From Anaerolineaceae bacterium (lineage in GTDB: Bacteria > Chloroflexota > Anaerolineae > Anaerolineales > Anaerolineaceae): a stretch of DNA of 64,000 nucleotides. Shown one piece after another: positions 50,776-60,203 of this stretch. Within the stretch, counting starts at the first letter, position 1. The number at the start of each line of letters is the position of its first letter. The stretch covers positions 684,011 to 748,010 of the forward strand of contig JAURZL010000007.1 of NCBI GenBank assembly GCA_030653365.1, read 5' to 3'. The notes under the pieces are model-generated. The model worked only from the letters and a program-made list of their open reading frames with translations, searched no databases and was not told the origin of the DNA. The position numbers and the translations under genes are program-made.

Positions 50776-51417
50776 CTATTTTTGGATTAGCAATACCCTG
50801 GCAGGAGCTCCATCAGCACCAACCAGCAAGATTGGCAAAGCAATCAACTCATAAAAACCAGATTCAACATCAACTAAATTCAATCCTTCGATAACTATTA
50901 AATTCATTTTTAACAATTCAATATGGGTTTCTGAACCATTTTCAAAAGGTGCAATTGATAAATAATCTATTCCAACCAACTTCACCCCTTTTTTTATCAG
51001 ATATTCTGCAGCATCTGGTAATAAAGCCACAAAATTTTGAACAAAATAGTTCTTTTCCAGGAGTTTTAGAAATGAATTATTTGTTTTAAATAATACTCTT
51101 TTTGGCCAAATATGTTTATCAAGTGATTTCAAAGTCATTGCGTCTATATGTTTGGCACTCGGATCAATTTCTATTACTTCCACTTCCCCTAATAAAGTAT
51201 TCAAATCCAAAGATTCAATTGATTCTCCGGAATTGATAAAATGTCGGGGTGCATCAATATGAGTACCAGTATGTGCAGACATATGAATACTGGTAACATT
51301 TGCTTCCTCCCCTGAATCAATCGAAATAATCAACTTATTGTTAACTTCAGGATCACCTGGCCAGACTGGCATCGAATTCTTAATTGGCACTGTAACGTCA
51401 AAAATTTTCATTATCAC
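50776..51417 (-). CDS. Cyclase-family metal-dependent hydrolase (kynurenine formamidase-like)
   Basis: A 213-residue protein of the cyclase family (PF04199). The metal-binding signature HTGTHIDAPRHF is clear, preceded by MPVWPGDPE. Members hydrolyse N-formylkynurenine or isatin, or close rings in polyketide pathways. No tryptophan degradation genes are near. The start is GTG 51417 (GAGG 4 bp upstream) or the ATG two codons later. It overlaps the stop of the upstream CapA-like gene by 4 bp, so the three minus-strand genes are one operon. Confidence 0.82.
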   Translation of the reverse strand: MIMKIFDVTVPIKNSMPVWPGDPEVNNKLIISIDSGEEANVTSIHMSAHTGTHIDAPRHFINSGESIESLDLNTLLGEVEVIEIDPSAKHIDAMTLKSLDKHIWPKRVLFKTNNSFLKLLEKNYFVQNFVALLPDAAEYLIKKGVKLVGIDYLSIAPFENGSETHIELLKMNLIVIEGLNLVDVESGFYELIALPILLVGADGAPARVLLIQK

Positions 51418-53069
51418 TCATCCTCAACTACTATCTGATAATCCCTAAAGGCATCCTGAAGGAGACTTTTTCTTTCATTTTCGGTCATAGGTCTTGGTTG
51501 TGCATAATTTTCAAGCATTGCTGTTAATAATTCAGTTCCGAGATATCTTCCATCATAAAAAATATGTCGATCAATAAATTCTCTGCGATTGTTGATTGCA
51601 TCCATCTGATCAAAGAACAAGTTACCCAGACCATAATGGATAAATCCCTTGGAAAATATTTCCATTGTCATGGGCACATGCGACTGACTTCCACTTACAA
51701 TCACCGCACCTGCATTTATCATAGCTCTAAAATCATTCATCTGACCTGAAGATGGTTTCATTGAATTTGATTCAAAATATTGAAATGTCACAATCGGCAG
51801 TGTTCCTTCATTTCTCAATTCACGAACCTGATCTGCCATTTCAGCTAAATTACAATCATTTACACCAATTCTCAAATCCGTTGCCCACACATTGGGTGGA
51901 CCGGCCATATTGCATCCAAGAAATGCGATTTTGTTGCCATTATGCTCAATCAGAACAGGTTTAGCTGCTTCTTCTTTTGAATATCCACCAGCATAATAAG
52001 TAAGACCCAATTGGTCAAATAACATTAATGTATTCTCAAATGGACCAATACCTTTATCCAATAAATGATTTCCGGTTAATTCGATAATATCAACTGGTAA
52101 AAAAGTAAATAATTCAGCATATTTTGTGTGCGAACAAAACACCAGATTCTTTTGGAACGCGTCAGGATAAGGACAATTATCATAAAATGGGGTCTCACTA
52201 GATATGTGCCGAATGTCTGAATTTTCAAACCAGAACTTAATAGCTTCTCCTGGATACTGATTTCCAAAATTTTCCATTCTATCAGCAGTTGCCCTGGTCA
52301 ATGCTGTTGTTCCCGTCATCAATACGTAAGTAATTTTTTCCTCGTATCTCGTAGAAAATTTTTCTATGCTACTCTCAATGTCAAATTTTGATAATTGGTC
52401 ATCCGAGCAACTGACACTTACGGGAAAATTTAAGAAATAATTCTCCTGATCAAAATCCTTATCTATTGGAGAGCTGTTTTCGATACGAAGTACTTTCCAT
52501 TTTGGATCTAAATGATCAAATCGAATAATCCCATAGGAATTGGAAACTTGATTTACATGCTCAAAAATTTCATTTTCTGAAACGATAACAAGATTTTCAG
52601 ATAATTCACCCAGAATATCTGAAAAAATTAAGTAAGTATTTTCGGATAGGAAAATTTTCTGATCAACTGATTCATTCAAAATAATATTCAATAATTGTTC
52701 TTTCGTCATACCATCTTGTACTGTATTAAATGGACCAGTTAACGCATACACGAAATTTCCAATGATCATCCCTTCGTTACTTACTTTCAAACTACAATCT
52801 GCATCACCAATTTTATCGTCCCTTATTAGTTGGGGGTGGTTGATCCAATCAAATTGAATTTCTGATAAATATGTTGGTATCCATAATTTTATTTGATTAC
52901 TTGAAATCATTTCATCCATAATTGGTTTAAATGGTGTTGGTGTAGAAATTATGTCATCCTGTTGAAATGTTTCCTGCGAAACATTCTGGTCAGCAAGAAT
53001 TATTTCCGGTGTACAGGCAGATAAAAAAAATATCATGATCAATAAAAATAAGATCGGACATTTTTTCAT
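51414..53069 (-). CDS. CapA-like lipoprotein, copy 1
   Basis: A 551-residue lipoprotein. The N terminus has a signal peptide with lipobox FFLSAC. The N-terminal half is an unrecognised domain. The C-terminal half is a CapA/PGA_cap metallophosphatase-like domain (PF09587) with ELTGNHLLDKG, KIAFLGCNMAGPP and IVSGSQSHVPM, then HYGLGNLFFDQ. CapA is linked to poly-gamma-glutamate synthesis or export, but no capB or capC is here, so that function is not supported. It is the tandem paralogue of the next gene and overlaps it by 4 bp. Confidence 0.83.
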   Translation of the reverse strand: MKKCPILFLLIMIFFLSACTPEIILADQNVSQETFQQDDIISTPTPFKPIMDEMISSNQIKLWIPTYLSEIQFDWINHPQLIRDDKIGDADCSLKVSNEGMIIGNFVYALTGPFNTVQDGMTKEQLLNIILNESVDQKIFLSENTYLIFSDILGELSENLVIVSENEIFEHVNQVSNSYGIIRFDHLDPKWKVLRIENSSPIDKDFDQENYFLNFPVSVSCSDDQLSKFDIESSIEKFSTRYEEKITYVLMTGTTALTRATADRMENFGNQYPGEAIKFWFENSDIRHISSETPFYDNCPYPDAFQKNLVFCSHTKYAELFTFLPVDIIELTGNHLLDKGIGPFENTLMLFDQLGLTYYAGGYSKEEAAKPVLIEHNGNKIAFLGCNMAGPPNVWATDLRIGVNDCNLAEMADQVRELRNEGTLPIVTFQYFESNSMKPSSGQMNDFRAMINAGAVIVSGSQSHVPMTMEIFSKGFIHYGLGNLFFDQMDAINNRREFIDRHIFYDGRYLGTELLTAMLENYAQPRPMTENERKSLLQDAFRDYQIVVEDE

Positions 53070-54745
53070 TGATTTTCTGCCAGATAATAAAAACTGTTAT
53101 CGTAGATTTTTTCGTACAGTAATTCTGCTTCCTTATCATTCATCAATCTGGGTTGTCCAAAGTTTTCATTGATTATTGGTAGTTGATGCGTGTTGATGTA
53201 ATGGTTGTCATAAAAATAATGAACATCAATGGTAGCCATTCCCCAATAACTGTACATTTGATCAAACAGAAAATTGCCGAGACCGAAATGAATAAAGGAT
53301 TGATCAACAAAATCAATTCCTTGCGGATAATGTGCCTGACTACCACTTACGATCACTGCACCGGCTTTTGCCATTCTCCAGAAATCATCCCTCATTTGTT
53401 GAGTTGCACGAAATGTATTGAATTCATTGTGTTGAAAAGTGAAAATTGGATTAATTCCATTTTCTCTTAATCGTTGTAATTCGCCTTCCATTTCATCAAG
53501 ATTACATCGCAAAGAACCTGGTCTATCTTCAGAGACCCAATTATTTTCTGGCCCTGGTAAATTACATCCCAAAAAAGCTATTTGGTTCCCATTATGATCC
53601 AGAATTAATGGTTTTTGAGCTTCTTCTGGATTTTTTCCACCCCCATATGTATCAAAACCATTTGTTTGATAAATTGTTAAGGTTTCAAAAAATGCATCCG
53701 GACCCCAGTCTAAAAGATGGTTTCCGGTTAACTCAACAACATCAGCACCAATTAATTTGAATACCTCAATGTAAGACGGATCAGCACAGAAACGCATTTC
53801 CTGTCGGACGGGAATTGCTGGTGGGCAGGATGAAAAAAATGGGACTTCATTAGATATATGAATAATATCCACCATTTCAAATATGTCTTTTAAATTTTCG
53901 ATAGGGAATGTGAATCCATTTTGCTCAATCTGAAATGCCGTGTTACGTACCAGAGCCGTGGTTCCTGTCATCAAAACAGAAGTCAATAATCCTGCATCAA
54001 AATTTGATTTTGAGACAATATAAATTGACTGAGGGATTTCGCGATTATTGTTCAAATATATTCTATAAATAAGTGGATAGATCAATTTATCAAACGATGG
54101 GTTAAGGGGAGATTGATGATCAACCTCAATAATTCGCCATTGAGGATTGGCATCTTTGAAAGTAGTAATTCGAAAACATTTAAATTGCTTGCAATTCTCA
54201 GGGATTGTTGTTGATGTAAGTACAGACGTTCCTGGCTTTCCACCAAAAATTAACCGTAAAAAAAAATCAATTTCTGGTTGAATCCAAAGGAAAATTTCAT
54301 CATTTTTATGTTTATCTTCCCTCCAAATATTCTGGAGTTCCTCAAAACTTACATTTTTATTTTGATCAATAAAAGGTACCGAAAGAATTAAGATTTCCTC
54401 ATATATATTTCTTGATTTAAAGGGATCTCCTGAGTGAGTTTCAACCCAAAAATCTGCTTCAATTTTATTATCAATCTTTACAAGAGTAGAAAGATCAAAT
54501 TCTTCCATAATTCCAGCATCTATAATTGCTGGATCGATCCAAATTGATGTTTTTTGTGTTACTTCGTTTGGAAAATCAGATATTGTTGTTGGTTTCTGAA
54601 AAATTTCGGAAATAATTTCTTCTGTTTCAGAAGGTATCATCAATTCTTCATCTGGTTTTTGAATAACTTTGCCACAACTTGATATGAGAATGGAAAATAA
54701 AAGAAAAATCGACAAAGTAAGCAAAATGGATTTCTTTTCTGCCAT
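53066..54745 (-). CDS. CapA-like lipoprotein, copy 2
   Basis: A 559-residue lipoprotein with lipobox LISSC. It has the same two-part plan as copy 1: an N-terminal domain of about 270 residues and a CapA-like domain with ELTGNHLLDWG, IAFLGCNLPGPE and VSGSQAHYPQG, then HFGLGNFLFDQM. It is the first gene of the operon CapA2-CapA1-cyclase. The two copies are clearly related but well diverged, so the duplication is old and both are likely functional. Confidence 0.83.
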   Translation of the reverse strand: MAEKKSILLTLSIFLLFSILISSCGKVIQKPDEELMIPSETEEIISEIFQKPTTISDFPNEVTQKTSIWIDPAIIDAGIMEEFDLSTLVKIDNKIEADFWVETHSGDPFKSRNIYEEILILSVPFIDQNKNVSFEELQNIWREDKHKNDEIFLWIQPEIDFFLRLIFGGKPGTSVLTSTTIPENCKQFKCFRITTFKDANPQWRIIEVDHQSPLNPSFDKLIYPLIYRIYLNNNREIPQSIYIVSKSNFDAGLLTSVLMTGTTALVRNTAFQIEQNGFTFPIENLKDIFEMVDIIHISNEVPFFSSCPPAIPVRQEMRFCADPSYIEVFKLIGADVVELTGNHLLDWGPDAFFETLTIYQTNGFDTYGGGKNPEEAQKPLILDHNGNQIAFLGCNLPGPENNWVSEDRPGSLRCNLDEMEGELQRLRENGINPIFTFQHNEFNTFRATQQMRDDFWRMAKAGAVIVSGSQAHYPQGIDFVDQSFIHFGLGNFLFDQMYSYWGMATIDVHYFYDNHYINTHQLPIINENFGQPRLMNDKEAELLYEKIYDNSFYYLAENQ

Positions 54746-54856
54746 AAAACACCTTCCGATAATTATACATTAGACATTTATTTAGATTTTGATAGTTCTT
54801 GATAGCATCTCCAGATATAATCTGATCATATATAAGAAGCAGAAAGGGTTTCCTAC

Positions 54857-56014
54857 ATGCGAGAGGTTGCTGTTATTGGAATTGGACTAACAAAAATTGA
54901 TGAACATTGGGATAAATCTCTTCGGGAATTGGCAGGGTTTGCAGTTTTGGATGCCGTCAAGGATGCAGGTTTAAACCAGGTCGATGCATTATATGTTGGC
55001 AATATGATGTCATCATCTGCCAACCACCAATCACAATTGGGTGCTTACATTGCGGATTGGGTCGGGTTAAGGTATGCAGAATCCTTTAAACTGGAATCAG
55101 CTTGCAGCTCGGGTGCAGCTGCTTTTCGAACCGCATTATTAGCGGTGGCTTCTGGAGCAATTGATACAGCAGTGGCACTTGGTGTTGAAAAAATGACTGA
55201 TTCTCCTGGTGGAGAAATAACAGCAGAATTAGCGACTGCAGCTGATGCAGATTGGGAAATTACCCAGGGCATTTCTTTTGTTGCATTAAATGCTTTGATA
55301 ATGAAACGATATATGTATGAATATGGATGGACAAAAAAGGATTTTGCTCCATTTTCAATAAATGCACACGCAAATGGTGTTCATAATCCTAATGCACGAT
55401 TTAGAAAAGCAATCACAGAAAAACAATATTTGGATGCAGGAATGATAGCGGATCCAATCAACCTGATGGATGCGTCTCCAGTCGGTGATGGTGCCGCAGC
55501 AGTTGTCATGGTGCCATTGGAAAAAATCGGGTCTTCATCTGCATTTCCAGTCGTAAAGATAATTGGAAGCTCGGCAGCGACAGATTCATTAGCTGTGCAC
55601 GATAGAAAAGATCCTTTGTGGCTGAGAGCAGCTGAAATATCATCCAAGAAAGCATATAGTCAGGCAGGAATTGGCCCTGGTGATATTGATTTATTTGAAT
55701 TGCATGATGCCTTTTCGATTATGGCTGCTTTATCGCTTGAGGCATCTGGTTTTGCAGACAGAGGTACAGGTCCAAAGTTGGCACTTGCTGGTGAAATTCA
55801 TCCAGGTGGAAAAATTCCCATAGCCACTCGAGGTGGCCTCAAAGCCAGGGGACATCCGGTTGGTGCTACTGGAATGTATCAATTAGTCGAAGTCGTTGAA
55901 CAATTACGCCATCAGGCAACTGGAACCCAGGTAGAAAATGCCAAAATTGGCATGGCTCAAAATATTGGTGGGAGTGGGTCTAACATAATTACTCACATAC
56001 TTCAAAGAGTATAA
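54857..56014 (+). CDS. Thiolase-like acyltransferase (SCP-x/AcAc type)
   Basis: A 385-residue thiolase-fold protein. The nucleophile is C83 in ESACSSGAAAF. The second active-site region is ELHDAFS and the GGLKARGHPVGATG block supplies His. The C-terminal Cys of classical thiolases is replaced (GMAQNIGGSG), as in SCP-x-like and archaeal acetoacetyl-CoA thiolases. The archaeal type works with a DUF35 protein and HMG-CoA synthase, neither of which is adjacent. The substrate is unknown. It has its own terminator. Confidence 0.82.
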   Translation: MREVAVIGIGLTKIDEHWDKSLRELAGFAVLDAVKDAGLNQVDALYVGNMMSSSANHQSQLGAYIADWVGLRYAESFKLESACSSGAAAFRTALLAVASGAIDTAVALGVEKMTDSPGGEITAELATAADADWEITQGISFVALNALIMKRYMYEYGWTKKDFAPFSINAHANGVHNPNARFRKAITEKQYLDAGMIADPINLMDASPVGDGAAAVVMVPLEKIGSSSAFPVVKIIGSSAATDSLAVHDRKDPLWLRAAEISSKKAYSQAGIGPGDIDLFELHDAFSIMAALSLEASGFADRGTGPKLALAGEIHPGGKIPIATRGGLKARGHPVGATGMYQLVEVVEQLRHQATGTQVENAKIGMAQNIGGSGSNIITHILQRV

Positions 56015-56019
56015 AACTG

Positions 56020-56050
56020 GATGCGGAGAATCTTCTCCGCATCTTTTTTT
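56020..56050 (+). terminator. Intrinsic terminator after the thiolase-like gene
   Basis: GATGCGGAGAA/TTCTCCGCATC, an 11-bp stem with a 2-nt loop, then seven T. Confidence 0.93.
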
Positions 56051-56119
56051 ATGAGTATGATTGTTTAGTATCTGGTAAATGATGGATATAATAAGATAAT
56101 GATCGAACGGGAGGGCTGA

Positions 56120-59100
56120 ATGGATAATATGATGATGGAATTCCACATATCAAAAAATGCTCGTGAAAAGTATAAATTTGACATGAGTTTGTTTGAAACC
56201 AATGGAAATGTTGTTATTGGAAATATTCATGCATCCAGATTATTAGCCGCAAAGATAAATAAACAAAAAGATCTTTTAAATTATCCAGAAACAGCGGTAA
56301 AAGCAAGCGAAATATACGCAATTGGTTTAATGGATGAGATTTTTCACTTCATTTTTAAAACATATCGCAATCAAATTCAACAAGACATTCTTAAGGAAGC
56401 ACTGATTTTTGTTGAAAAAAACCTCACTCCTGAAGAAAATAAGAAAGTAATTGACTTTTTTTTGAAAGAATTCCCTCCTCTGGACGTTTATCTGCAAATT
56501 ACAGATTTAGATGAATATCTCAAACAGTTAAAAACTGATCAAACCTACTCATTAATTCTCGAAGAAATCATCATGCTTTGGGTAGAGAATCAAAATCCAG
56601 CACTTGAAAATTATCGTGAATTGTTTAGAGATAAAAAGTTGGAGAGTAACACCAGTTACAAAAAATTTATTGAAGTTTTAAAAGGATTTTTTGACCAAAA
56701 GCCATATTTTGGTCCTGAAAACCAGAATATTATTGAAATGTTGCGGGCTCCTGCAGTTAAAGTTCCTCATTCTATTCCTGGTCAATTGAATTATATTCGA
56801 ACCCATTGGAGTTTTTTGCTGGGAGATTTTCTTTATCGATTATTAAATAGTCTAGATTTTATCAACGAGGAACAAAAAGCCACTTTCGGTGGACCAGGAC
56901 CCAGTATCGTGCCTGGATACAATCAGACATGGGATTTGGATTATGAAAAATTTAGTCCGGATAAAGAATGGATGCCCAGCCTGGTCTTAATAGCCAAAAA
57001 TACTTATGTCTGGCTGGATCAAATCAGAAAAAAATACAAGAGCTCAATAACCACCATTGACCAAATCCCGGATGAAGAATTGGATATGCTCCGAGATAGA
57101 GGGTTTAATGGTCTTTGGTTGATTGGTATCTGGGAGCGCAGCAAAGCGTCAGCGCATATTAAACAGTTGTGTGGAAATCCTGAAGCGATTGCTTCTGCTT
57201 ATTCCCTTGCCGGATATCAAATAGCACCAGATCTGGGGGGAGAAAATGCATACCAAATCTTAAAAGAAAGAGCCTGGCGAAGAGGAATTAGATTAGCAGC
57301 AGATATGGTTCCCAACCATATGGGCATTGATTCAAATTGGGTATACGAACATCCTGATTGGTTTGTACAACTAAATTACAGCCCATTCCCATCTTACTCA
57401 TTTAATGGGGTTGATTTATCAAAATACCAGAATATTGAAGTCAAGATTGAAGATCATTATTACGATCGCAGCGATGCCGCAGTTGTCTTCCAATTTAAAA
57501 ATCAAAATAACGATGAAACCAGATTCATTTATCATGGTAATGATGGTACAACGATGCCATGGAATGATACCGCTCAATTAAATTATCTGATTCCTGAAGT
57601 TCGAGAAGCAGTATATCAGGCAATTCTTTCGGTGGCACGACGATTCCCAATTATACGCTTCGATGCTGCAATGACATTGGCAAAAAAGCATTTTCAACGA
57701 CTATGGTTCCCTGAACCTGGTAGCGGAGGAGCAATCCCTTCCCGTGCTGAATTTGGACTCACCAAGGATGATTTTGACCAATTAATGCCAACAGAATTCT
57801 GGCGGGATGTAGTTGATCGATTGGCTGCAGATGCTCCAGACACATTACTTTTGGCAGAAGCATTCTGGCTAATGGAAAGTTATTTCGTCAGGACATTGGG
57901 TATGCATCGTGTTTACAACTCCGCATTCATGCATATGCTTCGAAATGAAGATAATGCGAATTATCGATTGTTGGTGAAAAATACGATCGAGTTTGACCCT
58001 CAAATCTTGAAAAGATTTGTCAATTTCATGAATAATCCGGATGAACAAACAGCAGTAGAACAATTTGGAAAAGATGATAAATATTTTGGAATTTGTACTT
58101 TAATGAGCACCTTACCAGGATTACCTATGTTCGGACATGGTCAGGTAGAAGGTTTTTCTGAAAAATATGGGATGGAATATCAAAAAGCTTATTGGGATGA
58201 ATTTGAAGATCAGAACATTATCGCGAGACATCAACAACAGATAGCCCCATTACTCCACAGACGTTGGATGTTTTCTGAAGTTAAAAATTTCTTGTTATAC
58301 GATTTTTACCCAGAAGAACATTACATAAATGATGATGTTTATGCATACTCAAATAACAACCAGAATCAAGTTTCTTTGGTCATATTTAACAACACATTCT
58401 CTAGCACACAGGGTTGGATCAATCACTCTTCAACCCGAATTAAAAATATCCAAAATGGACAGGAGACTTACTCTACCGTAAATTTGGCAAAAGGCTTGAA
58501 TATCAATGAAGATTTTGAATTTGTAATCTTCAGAGATGTAGTTACAAAACTGGAATTTATTCGATCCATCAATGAATTCTATCAAAAAGGTCTTTTCTTT
58601 AATCTTTCTACCTATCAAACACATGTTTATATTGATTTTCACCAGATTAAAGATGATGAATGGCAATCTTACCAGCGACTATGTGATTATTTAAATGGCA
58701 GTGGTGTTCCAAATATACAAGAAGCAATGAAAGAACTATTGCTTCAGCCTGTTCAAATTCCACTGAAGGGAATCATTAACCGTGGTTATTTTGATTATTT
58801 GATCTCTCATAAACGTTTAACCATAAAATCTTTTGTGAATCCAAATGTTCTTACAGAATCTCGTCAAAAGATGGATAATTTCACGCAAGGTGTTTTTAAG
58901 ATGACCGGTCAGGATCAATCAAAAGATCTTGTAATACTTAAAGCATCGAAATTATTGGAATTCGTTTTATCAATTCCAATTTTTGATCAAAAATTTATCA
59001 GTATAAAGAATAATGATTTACGAACATTGTTGAAGGCTTTTCAAGACGAATTTGAGATGGATAATGAAAAATGGATAACTGTTTTTTCATATATATTCAT

Positions 59101-59611
59101 TTCATCAATTGGAGAAGTAATTGAGTCTAAAGAACCTGAGTTTCAAACCCAATCCTGGTTCGATGAATTCCAATTTGCCAAAATTATCAGGGAATTAGGA
59201 ACAAGTTATCAATTTAGTGATTCAAAACAGAATACAATGGTCCAAACAGTTTATACCTTACTCGGACTCTCAGGTTGGTATAAGAAGTTTTCACCCGACA
59301 AATTTGAAAGCTGGTTAGAATATTTACTGAGTCGTCAGGATATCCAACAGTTCCTGGGTATTAACCGATATCAGGGTTTATTATGGTTCAATGCGGAACG
59401 ATTCGAATTATTAATCTGGTGGTTATTTGCCATTGCAATTATTGAGATTGGATCCGATCCAAAGATTTCTACGAATTCCCTGCTGGAGAAATTTATTGAT
59501 CTCAATCAAATTCGCCAAAAATTAATTGATAAAATGAAAAATTCAGAATACCGGGTCGATAAACTTCTGACTGAGGATATTACGAAAGTCGCTGGAAATT
59601 CAACAGTTTAA
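56120..59611 (+). CDS. Large GH13-type alpha-amylase-family protein with extra N- and C-terminal regions
   Basis: An 1163-residue cytoplasmic protein (no signal peptide). The middle part, about residues 300-720, is a GH13-like barrel. Region I is LAADMVPNHMG, the nucleophile D515 is in IRFDAAMTLAKKHF, and the acid E580 in LLLAEAFWLM. The first 280 residues are helical with no family I know. The last 380 residues are also unassigned. An insert in the barrel contains FPEPGSGGAIPSRAEFGLT. GGGAGGG precedes the ATG. It may act on storage glucan or maltodextrin inside the cell. The second GH13 gene at 60204-61604 is nearby but on the other strand. Confidence 0.8.
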   Translation: MDNMMMEFHISKNAREKYKFDMSLFETNGNVVIGNIHASRLLAAKINKQKDLLNYPETAVKASEIYAIGLMDEIFHFIFKTYRNQIQQDILKEALIFVEKNLTPEENKKVIDFFLKEFPPLDVYLQITDLDEYLKQLKTDQTYSLILEEIIMLWVENQNPALENYRELFRDKKLESNTSYKKFIEVLKGFFDQKPYFGPENQNIIEMLRAPAVKVPHSIPGQLNYIRTHWSFLLGDFLYRLLNSLDFINEEQKATFGGPGPSIVPGYNQTWDLDYEKFSPDKEWMPSLVLIAKNTYVWLDQIRKKYKSSITTIDQIPDEELDMLRDRGFNGLWLIGIWERSKASAHIKQLCGNPEAIASAYSLAGYQIAPDLGGENAYQILKERAWRRGIRLAADMVPNHMGIDSNWVYEHPDWFVQLNYSPFPSYSFNGVDLSKYQNIEVKIEDHYYDRSDAAVVFQFKNQNNDETRFIYHGNDGTTMPWNDTAQLNYLIPEVREAVYQAILSVARRFPIIRFDAAMTLAKKHFQRLWFPEPGSGGAIPSRAEFGLTKDDFDQLMPTEFWRDVVDRLAADAPDTLLLAEAFWLMESYFVRTLGMHRVYNSAFMHMLRNEDNANYRLLVKNTIEFDPQILKRFVNFMNNPDEQTAVEQFGKDDKYFGICTLMSTLPGLPMFGHGQVEGFSEKYGMEYQKAYWDEFEDQNIIARHQQQIAPLLHRRWMFSEVKNFLLYDFYPEEHYINDDVYAYSNNNQNQVSLVIFNNTFSSTQGWINHSSTRIKNIQNGQETYSTVNLAKGLNINEDFEFVIFRDVVTKLEFIRSINEFYQKGLFFNLSTYQTHVYIDFHQIKDDEWQSYQRLCDYLNGSGVPNIQEAMKELLLQPVQIPLKGIINRGYFDYLISHKRLTIKSFVNPNVLTESRQKMDNFTQGVFKMTGQDQSKDLVILKASKLLEFVLSIPIFDQKFISIKNNDLRTLLKAFQDEFEMDNEKWITVFSYIFISSIGEVIESKEPEFQTQSWFDEFQFAKIIRELGTSYQFSDSKQNTMVQTVYTLLGLSGWYKKFSPDKFESWLEYLLSRQDIQQFLGINRYQGLLWFNAERFELLIWWLFAIAIIEIGSDPKISTNSLLEKFIDLNQIRQKLIDKMKNSEYRVDKLLTEDITKVAGNSTV

Positions 59612-59702
59612 ATAAATCAATCTTTTTACAGAAAATTGAATTTACCTGAAAATTTGTAATTATTTAATTAAAGAATTAACTTTTATTCACAAGGAACTGA
59701 AA

Positions 59703-60038
59703 ATGAGTAACAAGAAACCTAGTAAACAAATAAAAATTGATAAGTTTATTGAAGATAATCCGGATTGGAAAATTATCTCACCTGTCAATCAAAAATATTT
59801 TCCTGCAAACGAACAATTATTTCGGGAATATAAATTTCCATCAGACCACTCAACAAATGAATTCGCTTACCGAATACTAAATATCGCTGAAAAACAAAAT
59901 CATCATCCATTATTGATCGTCGAATGGCGAAAAATCACAATCTCCTGGTCTACTCATGAAATAAAGGCTATTCATCAATTGGATTTGGACATGGCTCTGA
60001 ATTCCGATGAGCTATTTTCACAATTGATTTCAGAATAA
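59703..60038 (+). CDS. Pterin-4a-carbinolamine dehydratase (PCD/DCoH)
   Basis: A 111-residue protein of the PCD family. The signature NHHPLLIVEWRKITISWSTH carries the HHP pair, the aromatic residue and the later His; an Asp lies in LDLDMAL. The enzyme dehydrates 4a-hydroxytetrahydrobiopterin. No phenylalanine hydroxylase is adjacent. In bacteria that lack one, PCD-like proteins have been linked to molybdopterin metabolism, which would fit the AOR enzyme in this genome, but that is speculation. The 165 bp downstream hold no feature. Confidence 0.85.
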   Translation: MSNKKPSKQIKIDKFIEDNPDWKIISPVNQKYFPANEQLFREYKFPSDHSTNEFAYRILNIAEKQNHHPLLIVEWRKITISWSTHEIKAIHQLDLDMALNSDELFSQLISE

Positions 60039-60203
60039 ATGCGTCGTATTTACCAAGTTCTCATCGTTTTCGACCGATTTCTTTCGATGTGGTGTAAAAA
60101 TCCTAACCTTTGATCTTACCATTCATGGTTTTATTGAGATGTCTCGAAAATTCTTTTAGAAAAAATTCTATTCATAATTTTTGAGAAAAAAATAAGTAAT
60201 GAG

